A DNA stretch of 64,000 bases, from the NCBI GenBank assembly GCA_002102555.1, contig MCFL01000018.1:248001-312000 (forward strand). Reading direction: 5' to 3'. The translations under genes and the position numbers were made by a program. Each line of letters begins with the position of its first letter. Position 1 is the stretch's first letter. The notes below the pieces were generated by a model, which worked only from the letters and a program-made list of their open reading frames with translations, searched no databases and was not told the DNA's origin. This stretch comes from Catenaria anguillulae PL171 (lineage: Eukaryota; Blastocladiomycota; Blastocladiomycetes; Blastocladiales; Catenariaceae). Shown one piece after another: positions 10,650 through 21,357 of the stretch.

Positions 10650-11650
10650 ATGTCTTTGGGCAATCTGTCACCTGCGCATCAACAATCCATTCCGCCGCGG
10701 AGGAGCCTCCGCCAGTGCAAGAAGCACGAAGTGGTCGCAGCCGCGAGCTCGGACCCTGACGCCACGCAGCAGCTCTCGGATCGGACGAGTTTGACATTAC
10801 CAAACTATTCCCACACTTGGATCCGTTTGGCGTGCTCGCGTGGCCAGCGAATGCCAAAGTGTCGACGACGTCGTCGGCAGCGCACATTCAGCAAGCGCCA
10901 TAACATCCACTTGAGGCTCGACATGGCCCATGACTTGAAGTTTTATGCTTTTGATCGCAGCGGCAGCCGAATCCTCGCCCGGACTCGTTGCCGCCACCAA
11001 CAGCATTACCATGGAGCAGCAGTTCCCGGCTTGGCTGAAGCACAAGGTTGTTGTACGGCAAGCGCTTCATGTACGGGTCAGCGCACCGGTCAGGACGTCA
11101 GCAAACGCGTGCCAGGTCTTTCGGCACCGAGTCATGGTAAGCAGCGGCGAATGGATGTGGGCGACCAACAACGAGCGGGATGTGATGCGGAAAGGTCTGA
11201 ATGGTATGAGTATCTGCTTTGGCTTGGCGACCTACTTACGGACATTTGCCCCCAAACCCCGATCGGTCGTGGGGTTTGCACATCTTGCCGATGGCCTCCG
11301 CCGCCCGCGAGTGCTTTGTCGGATGACCGACAGCCGTTGCCCATGTTGCCCGTTTCGCTCGTTTGGGGCGTGACGGAATCGATACAGTTGGCATGGGAAT
11401 TCATGTTTACAGCACCAAAACGCTCACCAGGCTGCGTTCGGCGTAACGCCGATACGCATTGATGGCATCGGCAATGCTCGGCCGACCCACCGTGCATTTG
11501 GCACCAAATCACATGTACTCACCTTTCGATTGCTGCCTCCCAAGGCGCCTACCCCTCGCACGCTACAAGCCCTTCTGGACCCCTTTCAACCACATGCATC
11601 CCAACGAGCAAGAAGTCGTGAGCACCAACATCAACCCTCACTCTGAATGA
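10650..11650 (+). pseudogene. Possible decayed or badly called gene, function unknown
   Basis: Several protein-like stretches follow each other on the + strand in different frames. A Ser/Ala-rich start at 10,650 is followed, after a +2 step near 10,785, by EFDITKLFPHLDPFGVLAWP. Further on are VAATNSITMEQQFPAWLKHK near 11,010 and RPTHRAFGTKSHVLTFRLLP near 11,490, ending near 11,648. No single splice model joins them and no domain was recognised. It may be a real gene with several missing bases and introns, or a pseudogene. Confidence 0.25.
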
Positions 11651-12040
11651 TGTAACAGTTGAAGTAGGTAAACGGCGACGGCCATGAGCTGCTTGGGATC
11701 AAAGGGGGCACGAGATGGGCGGCATTACAGCTAAGTTGGCTCGCCAACGTCGAGTGGGTTGTCGACTAGACAAGAGGGCGGATCCGACAACGTTTGCGTC
11801 AGGTTGAGGCAGGATGGCAGAGAGGGAGCGCTCCGCTATTTATCAGAAATATATTTACTGTAAATCATTGAAGGGCAAGGAGAACTGAAGCCAGTCGAGA
11901 AAGAATCGATATATACGATTTCAGGTGATCATCAGTGAGAGACCATCCTCAGCTCTCTGGCGCCGGCCAGAGCGGTCGTCGTCAAGAAGATGTATATTCA
12001 GTTCTTTATCAATGGAATCATCATTCGCTCACCCGCCGCA
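11651..12040. other. Intergenic spacer
   Basis: The A+T-rich tract near 11,835-11,870 and 11,905-11,925 stands out from the G+C-rich surroundings and may be promoter for MED27. Nothing coding is seen. Confidence 0.4.
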
Positions 12041-13159
12041 ATGAGCAGCAGCAATCCCAATCCCCTGGCCCACCAGCTGTCGTATCATCAATCCGCATCC
12101 ACCCATGCCTCCACCACGCACCTCTCATCCCTCCCCGATCAACCATCATCCGCCAAGAACCTGCCCGTGGCCCCACGCCCCGTAATCGCCCGCTCCATCC
12201 AATCTGTCCGCACTGCCGTCGACAGCGTTCCTCTGCGTCTTCGTCAGGGCCACGACCCGCGCCAAATCTATCACGATGTCCAAGTGGCGATTGCACGCCT
12301 GGCAGGCGCTTCGGGTGTCGAGTACAAGATGAGGGGAACGGTATGGCCAAGGCAGCAACGGAGGATCGGGCTGCAGGCAAAGTCGACGGGCTGGACCAGG
12401 GAACGTGGGTGCCTTGGCAGCAACCGGTGCGTCCGTCCCTACGGGAATATCAGCATCGGATCACGGCGACACGAGGCTGGCGGCGATACCGCCCGTTTCA
12501 ACCAAGATGATTTCCGAAACTGCAGTCGAGGTATATGTTCTTCCTTGAGGTTAACATGATGCTCAAATGGTTTGACCAAAGTAGCTCACCCTTTCGCTAT
12601 TCAGATCACAATCCCATCGTTGCTCCTCGCTTATCTCACTCTATCGCCAACCTCTGGCCTCATCACTTCCCTCACTCTCACCCCACCGCCCACCCCAACC
12701 TCGCACTCGTCCCTCCCACGCACCGGCTGGCCCACCATGCACACATCGATCCTCGACCGCCTCAAGCACGCCGCTCTGGCCTCTCTTCCTTGGTCGCTCT
12801 CTCCCACAAGCGCTTCTCTGGGCCGCATCGTGCGCCAAACTCTACACTGAACCCTGCTGCGTGTGTGGGACGCTGCTCAAGATTGAGCAGGTACGCGACG
12901 GAGCGCTTTGGCAGCATGCGGCAAACAGAGCCAAATCAAGCAAGTCAAGCAGCAAGAGTGGATTTTGGGCAGTAGGGCGGGCGACCATGGGGATGAGGGC
13001 GAGGTTGCAGAAAAGGAGCCGTCGATTGATGCAGGAGTCTTGGCACCACCGGCAATTCGATGGGTCGAGGGCGTTGGGCCAACGGCTGTGCATGAGAGCT
13101 GTTATCGGATGGCGGGACAGACGGAGGGGGCAAGTGAGGTGAGGCCGATATCTATTTGA
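12041..13159 (+). CDS. MED27: Mediator of RNA polymerase II transcription subunit 27
   Basis: Exon 1 starts at ATG 12041 and holds the N-terminal helix (RSIQSVRTAVDSVPLRLRQG, QIYHDVQVAIARLAGAS). A middle exon in another frame ends TKMISETAVE, and a clear intron (GTATAT...CTATTCAG, about 12,533-12,605) leads to ITIPSLLLAYLTL and TMHTSILDRLKHAALASL. The frame must then change near 12,800 to reach LLWAASCAKLYTEPCCVCGT, the Cys-x2-Cys half of the MED27 zinc site. After another intron (from 12,893) come LAPPAIRWVEGVGP and AVHESCYRM, which supply the distal His and Cys. The order of hydrophobic strand, helix, CxxC and H...C matches MED27 of the Mediator tail/middle junction. Exon borders before 12,400 are uncertain. 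Confidence 0.7.
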
Positions 13160-13206
13160 AATACATGAATCCTGTGATATTCCAGCCTTTGATGGTAGTC
13201 CACTCG

Positions 13207-14275
13207 TCATTCGCTCCGTGTCCGCTCAGGGGCAGCCAACACCCCCCTCGAGCTCACACTGGGATCGTTCCTCCCAGGCCCCGCGTCGCCCACCACCCAT
13301 CCAAATACATCTCTCACCCAAGCCTCAACCACATCTACCACGCCATCCTCCTCGCCCACCCAAAAGTGATCCCGATCCCTCACAACCACAACCTTACCAT
13401 TCACGCTCGACATGCGCGCGACTTGCACCACTTCGCGCCCATTATCCACCGCCACCGACTCGAGCGGCACGGCGTCGCGCGACTCGCCAAGGCCAAACAC
13501 ACGTGCAACGAATGCCAGCATGTGGGATTCAGACGAAAACTGGTCCTTGTCACCCAGGACGGCCAGTTTTGGCAGGTGCAGCGGTAACGGTTGGTCAAAG
13601 TGCGAGGTGCGCAGAGCAGTGAGTGCCCAAGACACGCGCGACGGCGGCGAGATAAGGAGCAGCCCAGCGAGTGGAAGTGAGCGGGCGGCGGGGAGCGAGA
13701 TGAGCGATCCGAACGAGTATCCCTAGAGTGCACGAAAAAGGTCAACACACGAGCTTGCAGTCAATCGGGTAAGGCCGTGGAGGTATGTACGATACCACAA
13801 GGATGATTTTGGAAGGCCGAGATCTTGGGTACTCGACACCATCTGGGGCAGTCCAGGGTGTTGTGGGTGAATCCTGCGTCCACCATTCAATGAGGGCAGC
13901 GAGGTCGCATGCTTCGGGTTCTGCTGTCCATGAAGTGCGGCCCGAGCTCTTGCCAACGCCGCGCATGTTGTACCTCAGTGTCGATGCACCGAGGTGGCCA
14001 AAGCTCGCGGCGAGTTCACGCACGACATTGTTGTGCAGGTCACCGCCGAGCGGGCCGTACGGGTGGGAGATGCTAGAATTCGGAAAAGTGGGTCAGTGTT
14101 GATGTTTGTATTTCGAATGAGGCAAACGTGGGGGGCAAAAAGTTCGTATGTACACGACACCGTAGTCGCTGGCTTGGCCGCCAGGAATGGCGTGGAAGAT
14201 GCGCGCTTGAAGGCGGACATCCCGGGACGGCAGTGGGACGGTGACGGATTCTTCTGGGAGTGGTTTTGTCATCAT
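13207..14275 (-). CDS. Alpha/beta hydrolase
   Basis: Exons 14275-14154, 14072-13796 and 13722-13207 give 304 residues with exact joins. The first exon is a beta-strand lead (VTVPLPSRDVRLQARIF). The second has ISHPYGPLGGDLHNNVV (the His-Pro oxyanion segment) and TLRYNMRGVGKSSG. The third opens with the nucleophile elbow GYSFGS, with Ser as nucleophile, then the acid in LGDKDQFSS and the His in RDRDHFW. The layout resembles the small dienelactone-hydrolase/YpfH-like group of soluble esterases with unknown natural substrate. There is no signal peptide, so it is likely cytosolic. It is convergent with MED27. Confidence 0.85.
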
Positions 14276-14938
14276 CTTGAATTTGACTCTGCTTTCCGTG
14301 GCATGATATGGCAGACGGTGCAAGGTCTGCCCACCACCAAAGGTAGCACGCGAGACAGCGACCGCTCACACACGATCACGTGGCTGCGAATGCATTCGTC
14401 CACAGGTAGTGTTCCTGGTCAGTCGCGTCCATGTCACATATCAGCGAAATCCACGGCCAAGATTTTCCCAAGCCCAATACTCGCAAGCTGGCCATTCATG
14501 CCGCTGTACCACTCTATGCAATCTCATTCTCACCGCGTGCAATTGCGCTTCTGACACTCAATACCCGCGCGCTTCCGGTCTTCTCCCGCTGTCCCAACTG
14601 GAGTGTCTCCTTTCAGAGTCCACCTCTTGCCACTGTTTCTTCCATTTTCAAAAGAAGGCAGCGCGGACCAGACCTCCGTTGGATATTTGACTGGGACCCC
14701 AGAGCCGCTGCAGTGACCTCGACCACCCGTACATGCCTGCTTGTACTGTGCTTGGTGTGCGTCACTCCTTTTACACTTTTTGGGTTTCCAATTCTCGCTC
14801 TTGAGGTGATTGCTCCCACTACCTCCAAGGGCGTTGAATTCAATCAATCACATGCCATCATCATTGCCAGCATCATCCGTTTCCTGACTCGCATTCTCTT
14901 ATCCATCACTCCTACCCCTCCTATCCCCCCACAAAACC
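14276..14938. other. Divergent intergenic region
   Basis: It lies between the hydrolase start and the next + strand start. A 215-codon open frame (14,431-15,078) overlaps the next gene's start in another frame; its 5' part has no domain, so it is not called. The lower G+C fits promoter and 5' UTR. Confidence 0.4.
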
Positions 14939-16455
14939 ATGGCTTTCACTCTCCAGCCACCAACAAAACGGTCTGCGCACACGGCCCTCGGTTCTGCCAA
15001 CTCCGACGACACCGAGGACGAGTCCATCAACACCACCACGCCCACAGCATTTGCCGATGCTGCCGGCACCTGCCTTGATTTTGACCAAGATGACTTTGAC
15101 GTGACGCTCGATGATCTGGACGACCTGGACGTGTCGCTTCCGACCCAGCAAACCTCGGCGCCTGCTGCAATAGCCCCACCAAAGAAGAAGCAAAAGAAGG
15201 CACCAAATCCAGACGCACCCAAGCGCAAGCCCGCCGCGCCCAAACCGAAAACCAAGCCGCCAGAGCCAAAGGCGTATGCGCCGAAACCGGCGTTTGCAGA
15301 GTCGATCGATCATCTTGCACACAAAAAGGCGTGTGCGCCGTGTCCATTGTGCGGCGGGAAGGTTCAGGTCATGTGGTTTTCCACCGTCATGCATTTGGAA
15401 GTGTGCGTCGACGACAAGGTGCGTTGTTTTCCCCTTTCTGAATGTTCGACTTGTTTGTCGACAATGCTGACCTTGCTCCTTATTGCATCTTGACAGTGCT
15501 TTTACCCATTCAACCTCAAGGGCAACGACTACTGGTCCAAGTTTGGCGGCCTCACAACAACTGCAACCAAAAACAAGTTTGTCCCCGTGTACCGCAAGCA
15601 CGCCGCATCGCTCCCGCCACCTCCCGAACCCGTCGCGTCCGCCGCTACAGTTCTTACCCGTCCAATCCCTCGCACTCAACCCGCACAACGCCGGCCACCA
15701 GCGCCACCAAACGTGCATCATGCGACTGCGGCGGCTGCCGCAGCTTCGGTCGCAGCCAAGGCATCGGCCCACGCGAGCAACCTTGGTCTTGCAGCCAAGC
15801 CACCAACGACCTCGACCGCGCCTGCTGGCGTTGCTGGTGCACGATCGGCGGCGACACTGGCTGCTGCACGCAAATTGGCGGGTGCTACCGTGACGGCTGC
15901 TGGCAAGACGCGCACGGTGGCTGCGGGATCGAGGAGCGCGTCGCCCGCGGCGGGAGCCCTTCGAGCTCAAAGTCAAAGTCAAAGTCGCCAGTGCCGGCAG
16001 CCGCGAGCGCGGCTGGGAGACCCAAGGTTGTGCCGGCGGCGCCAGTTCAGATTCCATCGGCCGCCGTGCAGGCGTTGGCCACGTCCAACCCACCATCGGC
16101 TCCAGTTGAACCGCACATGCATTTGGACCTGGGCATGGGCGCGCAAGATCCGTTGAGCTTTCTCTTGGGCCAAGTTGCCCCACCCGCGTCCGCGGCCGCG
16201 GTTGTCGGGCAAAGCCAGCTACCGACGCCCGTGGTGTCGCCCAACTCGACGCCGCCGGCCGAGCAGGACCCAGACCCAAACTCGCATGATGCGTTCATGG
16301 CCATGCTTTTGGGTGGTGGCGCGGTTGGTGATGCTGGTGCAATCGGGTCGACCGATCCGGCGGCGAGTGCCAGCACCGCGACCAGCGAGTTGGATGCGCT
16401 GCTCGGAAGTGGCGTCAACATTGCGGATTTGGACTCGATTTTTAACGAATTGTAG
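14939..16455 (+). CDS. Nuclear-type zinc-knuckle protein, unknown function
   Basis: Exon 1 (14939-15418) has an acidic region (LDDLDDLDVSL), a Lys/Pro-rich basic stretch (PPKKKQKKAPNP) that could be a nuclear localisation signal, and a zinc motif CAPCPLCGGK...MHLEVCVDDK. A 78-nt intron leads to CFYPFNLKGNDYWSKF from 15497. The pattern CPxC-n-LxxC-x4-CxYP resembles the N-terminal zinc site of USPL1-like proteins. The rest is Ala/Pro/Ser-rich low complexity. A +2 frame step is needed near 15,960, at a CCC run, to reach PSSSKSKSKSPVPA and the C-terminal helix SELDALLGSGVNIADLDSIF, which ends at TAG 16453-16455. Role unknown; chromatin or SUMO-linked is a guess from the zinc site. Confidence 0.65.
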
Positions 16456-16673
16456 GCAAGAGATTCGACTCATGCCAGCATTTTAATTGTCTTGGTGTAG
16501 CAGCGACTCGTACCGCTTGAGGGCGAGCAAGTGTCACAGTCGTCCTAGTTGAGGAATGACGTCCTTGTATATTCATGTAGATTGTTGGATTGCTTTTTGA
16601 ATTGTTGAAGAAATATAATACCAACCATTCCATTCGTCATGTGTTTTGTATCAATCAACCTCGTAGCATTGAC

Positions 16674-17291
16674 TCACGCAGCCGCTTCACCCGCACCCAC
16701 GGCCACCCCGCCGTCTGCCGTGGCCCGACCCACATCCCCCTGGGCGTCCAGACCTTCGCCCGGTGCCCCAGTGGCCCCACTCGCCCCTCCCGGCCCGGCC
16801 GCACCCGCCGACGCAGCGCTTGCTGTTGGAACAATGCGCGGCGGCACAGCCACATTGTTGGCAACCAAACAGCGTGTCAGCTCGTCGACGCGCGACGCAA
16901 GCTCATCAACTTGCTTGCGCAAATCCGAGTTTTCGGCTTTGAGGGATTCGGCGTCGAGGTCATTGAGGCCTGACAGGTAGTGTTTGATGAATTCGAGCGG
17001 GTTTTCGGGCTTGTCGGGCTGCTCATAGAGGCCAACGAGAACTGGATTGGATAGTGATGTGATGGGTCAGTGCTTTGCACACAGGACGAGGAGGGAATGG
17101 GGCGACAGACAGACACACCTTTGGTGAGGGCATCGACGATGCCGTACCGCTCGAGGTACTTACGAAAATCTTCCTTCTTGGTGTCGGAAACCTGCAAGCG
17201 GTGGGAAAGGTGTGCGTGATCAACGTAAGCATGGCAGTCAGATAGAATCGCGACGGACGCCCGGACGGCGGGCACACACCTGGTAGCTCAT
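16674..17291 (-). CDS. MYCBP: c-Myc-binding protein (AMY-1) homologue
   Basis: Exons 17291-17280, 17191-17119 and 17041-16674 give 150 residues. The first exon encodes only MSYQ. The body matches MYCBP: KKEDFRKYLERYGIVDALTK, VLVGLYEQPDKPENPLEYIK and HYLSGLNDLDAESLKAENSD, then a coiled coil (LRKQVDELASRVDELTRCL). In animals MYCBP binds Myc and AKAP-type proteins and occurs in flagella; in a zoosporic fungus the flagellar role is more plausible because fungi lack Myc. The Gly/Ala-rich tail of about 55 residues is not part of animal MYCBP (about 103 residues). Confidence 0.88.
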
Positions 17292-17581
17292 GGTTGCGTG
17301 TATGGCGAGTGCTGAAAAGTTGCTCGGGGTAATGTTTCATGCGAATGGGTTCGATCTTGGATGGCACGCAGGCAAGTCGTTGTCGGGTTGATGATCGTTT
17401 GAAGCTTGCATTCAAACAGCAAGAAAGAAAGAGCGATGCAGCACTCCCACATTCGACATCATCACGGAGGTGAAGGCATGATATGTACGAGATGGAGGTC
17501 AAGTGGATATATATACAAAAAGACACAATCAACGACAAACAGCGACAAGTAGAGCTCCTCTCGCTTCCAGGCGCAGCTCGT

Positions 17582-18420
17582 TCACATGACCCGGCGATAC
17601 TCGCCGCCCTCGCCCCTTCCAAACCACCCAATGACCACCAAATTGACCACGGCCAAGACCAATCCAATGCCATTGGGCACAATCACATTGGTATCGTCAA
17701 TCAGCGCGCCATACCACGTCCACAATGCCGTCGTCACAAACGACATGCTCACGACGGGTAGCGACATGGCCGACGCATTGCGTGCAGCGAGCACGCGGCG
17801 CAGGGCCGACAGCGGCGATCCAAACATCACAATGGAGCACACGCAGGCAATCAAACCCACGTGGCGCGTGGCCGTATCGAGCGTGACGAATTGCGAGTAG
17901 ATGAGCGTTGGGTAGACGACGAGCGAGGCGAGCAGCAGGTGCTTGTCGAGGGCATCCTGAGAGGATCGTGCCAGCGGTGCGTGAGTTTTTGTGGCGCTCA
18001 TTCGCGCGAAGTGGTTGGCGGAAAGAAACGTACGCGATCCTGGTGGTTGATGTAGTAGACACCCATGTAGATGATGGAGAGAACGAGACCGGTGCCGTTG
18101 ACAAGGGCAATGGCACGATCTGGAACAAGAAGGCCGTACTTGCACCATAGTGCACAGCTACGCGATATGATATGGTCAGTAACGGTGGGGTGCTTTGTAC
18201 TGGACGCCGCACGACGTGACAGGCGATCTGCCTGATGGGGCAACAGTAAACCGAACCAGGGGACGAAAGGGACATACTTGACAAACATGGACACAAAGGG
18301 AAAGAAGCCCGTGTTGCCGACGGTGCCCGTGGAGTGGATGCGGCGGATGGCAAACACGGGCGCCAAGAAGTAGGCCACCGTGACGATGGTCGCGATCCAA
18401 GACAGGGCGGTTGCGTCCAT
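17582..18420 (-). CDS. SWEET-family sugar transporter
   Basis: Exons 18420-18278, 18157-18034 and 17956-17582 give 213 residues with exact joins. Seven transmembrane segments are visible in the 3+1+3 MtN3/saliva layout. Repeat 1 has IATIVTVAYFLAPVFAI, ALWCKYGLLV and VNGTGLVLSIIYMGVYYI. Repeat 2 has IVMFGSPLSALRRVL, FVTTALWTWYGAL and PNGIGLVLAVVNLVVIGWF. The paired Asn-Gly and Pro-Asn residues at the ends of TM3 and TM7, which line the sugar pocket in known SWEETs, are kept. It should move hexoses or sucrose down their gradient. SWEETs are absent from most Dikarya but known in chytrid-grade fungi. Confidence 0.92.
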
Positions 18421-19015
18421 TGCGTTGGTTGCAGATAGGGAAAGTCGCGGTATCGGAGTGGGGATTGCTCTGAGCTCGAGTGTGTTGTGGAGTAGCCAAG
18501 CAACGGTAGTGCAGAGAAGGTAAGTTATACGGCAGATTCGACTGACGGTCAACCTTGAAACGTGCGGATCGGCGGTCGCTCGTGTCTGCCTCAAGCTACC
18601 AGTCGCAGACTGGCTCAAGCTGCCGCCCACATCAAGTTACTCGCCGGGGAGGAGCGGGCCAGACTTTCGCTTCCAAGTCGCAATCATTCGTGGGGGTGCA
18701 TGGGCGGAGTCGCCTCCAGCCCTGGACCTGGCCACACGGCAAGGCGTTCAGTTACCTTCGAACTGCATGCGACGCTCTGACACTTGGACAACCAAGAGAC
18801 GAAAAAAAAAGGATCCCATTGAACGATCACGGAGACGCTAAGTGTGTATGTAACGAAGGAAAGGAGGGAAGAACATGATGGAAAGAAAGGAAGAAATGGG
18901 GACAATAAGTACAGCAACAGTCAATGGTGGGCAAAGCATGCGGAAGTAGCGTGTGCCGCCATCGTCACGAAAGAGCTCGAGGTGCCAAGGAGACAAATGA
19001 GCACGTTGGGTTCGC
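18421..19015. other. Intergenic region
   Basis: About 595 bases between SWEET start and the QCR9 3' end. Lower G+C with A-rich patches near 18,800-18,900; no coding signal. Confidence 0.45.
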
Positions 19016-19308
19016 TTATTGGTAGTTGTCCTTGATGTCCTTCCATTGCTTCTGTTCAAGTGGAAAAGTGCCGCATGTTTTCAAAGTGAGCAGGGCAATC
19101 TTTCGAATGCAGGTGTGGCGCACCACATGAAAAAAAGGAGAGCACAACGTACACCCTTGTTGCGCGAGTCCCAAATGTAATCAGTCACCTTGTCGAATCC
19201 AACCTCAAAGGTGAAGGCCGTGGCAAAGATGATGCCAACAAAGACCGAGTTGCGGCGGAAGGCCGAGTTGTACAAGGTGCGGGCAATACCGGTTTCGGGG
19301 GCGGGCAT
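19016..19308 (-). CDS. QCR9: Cytochrome b-c1 complex subunit 9
   Basis: Two exons, 19308-19153 and 19051-19016, join in phase 0 (donor GTACGT) to give 63 residues. The protein has the family's single transmembrane helix (RRNSVFVGIIFATAFTFEVG) followed by FDKVTDYIWDSRNKG and, after the splice, KQWKDIKDNYQ. QCR9 is a small inner-membrane subunit of respiratory complex III that stabilises the Rieske protein. The size agrees with other fungal QCR9 proteins (55-70 residues). The second exon of 11 codons would be missed by most gene finders. Confidence 0.93.
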
Positions 19309-19930
19309 GGTGGGCAGGACGGTTGTTCGGTTGGAGTTGGCACGATTACGCTGTGATGTGAGCAGCCAGAAGTCAGTCACTCGTCACATCCATCGACGTA
19401 TAGGAGAGGTTTCGAAGTGGCATGGGGTCGAGTCCAACACGCCACGCCGCTGTGCAGGAGCTCTGGTCAGGCCGTGTGCGATAGGAACATGACTCCGAGG
19501 GTGGCGCCCTGCATGGCACTCAAGCTTCAGCCTGGCATGTGTTGTCGGTCAATGGTAGAGGCGGGGCGACGGCGGGACGGAGTAAAGCCGGCCAAGGCTG
19601 AAGGCGTTGAGGTGCATGGCAAGCGGCATGGAGGTGAATGCAGGTACATACAGACGATGGCGATGTGAGTGGGCAGTGACGGTCCGGTATGATGGCACTT
19701 TTTGCAGTTGTCTTTTAAAACGGAAACCCTTTGGATCGGATTTGGAAGAGGGGCAATCGGAAGGGTTCGGGTCGCTTGGAGGGGCAGATCGGCGTGCCAT
19801 TGTTCCAGTGTTATTCTTTCAAGCTTCCAATCGAATGACGATCGCACACAGATTTTATTGAAAGAATGCACCCATATTAATTTTCATATTTAACAACAGC
19901 AACCTCACAGCAACACGCAAAGTCATAGCA
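19309..19930. other. Divergent intergenic region between QCR9 and ZNF830
   Basis: Head-to-head genes on either side imply two promoters. No coding or repeat signal is seen. Confidence 0.45.
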
Positions 19931-21029
19931 ATGTCATCCTCCAACCCGAAACCACCGGCCACCTCTGCCCGCGCCCTCTTCCGCCAGTCCAAACTTGCTG
20001 CGGCTGCCGCTTCTCCATCCACCTCATTGTCGGCCGTCGCCCCTGCTTCACGCATTCACCACCCGTTTGCGGCTTACGACGCGCAGTCGCGCCTCAAATG
20101 CACGCTCTGCAACACACTCATCAAGTCTGTTGCCGGCTGGAAGCCGCACCTCGCGTCACCCGAGCACAAGGCAACTATTGCCGCCCGTCAACACGCCGCC
20201 ACCAATCCCGCAGTCAAGCGCACAGCAAACGAGTCGGGGCTTGATCGAGGCACCCATGGCGCGCCATTGGCAAAGGTTGCAAAGACGTCAGCGTCCGCAT
20301 CGCCCGTGTCTGTTGGGCGCACATCGTCGGCTGCCGCGGCCGCACTTGCGGCTTATGCTTCATCAGACGAGGACGAGGTTGAGCAGGCAGGAGACAAGCA
20401 GCAGCAGCATGGCGCGGACCAGGATTCGGACTCGGATGCCGGGGGAGCATTGCCCGCCGGATTCTTTGACAACAACGACGACAGCGACGGTTCCGACTCG
20501 GACAGCGATTCCGAGCCAACACCCAATGCTCGGCCGATGCGGTTGTTGTGAATAACACGGACGACGCAGACTTACTCGCTTACGACATTGCCGACAATCC
20601 CACGTCACCTACCAACCTTGCCTCGGCCATTTTCGATTCCCAGGGTGACGACGACGTCGAGGACACGGCGAACGGACACGTCACTCAACCACCACCACCG
20701 CCGCCTCTGGCGCAACAACAAGATGACGGGGATCAAGATCCGGACGCGGCCTTATTTGCCGGCCTCATTTCAGATCGTGCAGATGCAGAGTACGTGCACA
20801 GTCGGAACTGGTCGAGCGGTTGCGGCGGTTGCGCACCGAGCGCGGGGAGCTTGCGAGCGACGACCAGAGTGCAAGTGAGAGCAGTGACGATGACGCGCAG
20901 CAGCCAGGAAAGCAGCCGTCTGCAAGTGCAAGCGGGGTCGGTGAGGACGATGACGAGAGTGATGAGGAAGACGAGGAGGAGGAGGATTGGAGCTGGCGCG
21001 TTCGCGGACTGCAACGGGCGAAACGGTAG
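19931..21029 (+). CDS. ZNF830/CCDC16-like pre-mRNA splicing protein
   Basis: Starts at ATG 19931. The N-terminus holds RIHHPFAAYDAQSRLKC, then a C2H2 zinc finger (CTLCNTLIKSVAGWKPHLAS, EHK), as in ZNF830 and its plant and fungal relatives. An acidic Ser/Asp region with LPAGFFDN, the conserved 'LPxxFFD' box, follows. Two +2 frame steps, near 20,530 and 20,790, are needed to continue through DDADLLAYDIA into a C-terminal coiled coil (ELVERLRRLRTERGELAS) and the final acidic DEEEEDWSWRVRGLQRAKR, matching the conserved DWR.KG end. The family associates with the spliceosome and genome stability. The steps look like missing bases. Confidence 0.75.
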
Positions 21030-21074
21030 ATAGGCAGATGCAACGGGTTTTGTGTGTATTGATTTGTGGGTGGG

Positions 21075-21080
21075 AATAAA
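21075..21080 (+). terminator. Polyadenylation signal AATAAA of ZNF830-like gene
   Basis: Canonical AATAAA 46 nt after the stop codon. Confidence 0.55.
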
Positions 21081-21357
21081 CATTATGCGAGGCCAGGTAC
21101 TGGCCCAATGAATTGGTGGACAAGCTCCATACGCTAGCACAGGAGCGAGGTTTGCTACAGTACACTGCTAAGCGGCGACAGATGAACAGTGCATGGGCGC
21201 AAACAGAAAAAAACAATCGGAAAGGCTCGGAACCAAGAGCAAAGGGGATGCAAAGAAATGTACAAAGAAACAGAAGCGAGCGAGCAAGTAAGCAAGGGAG
21301 CGAAAACGACCATTTATCAACACAATTGTCCAGCCAAGAGACCGACCCCATCGTCCT

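Noticed and set aside
14431-15078. 215-codon + strand open frame with a hydrophobic stretch
   Set aside because: It overlaps the start of the zinc-knuckle gene in another frame and its end is an out-of-frame reading of that gene; most of it is probably 5' UTR.
14921-16279. 452-codon - strand open frame
   Set aside because: Antisense of the Ala/Pro-rich gene at 14,939-16,455; the Trp/Cys/Arg-rich composition is typical of reverse reading.
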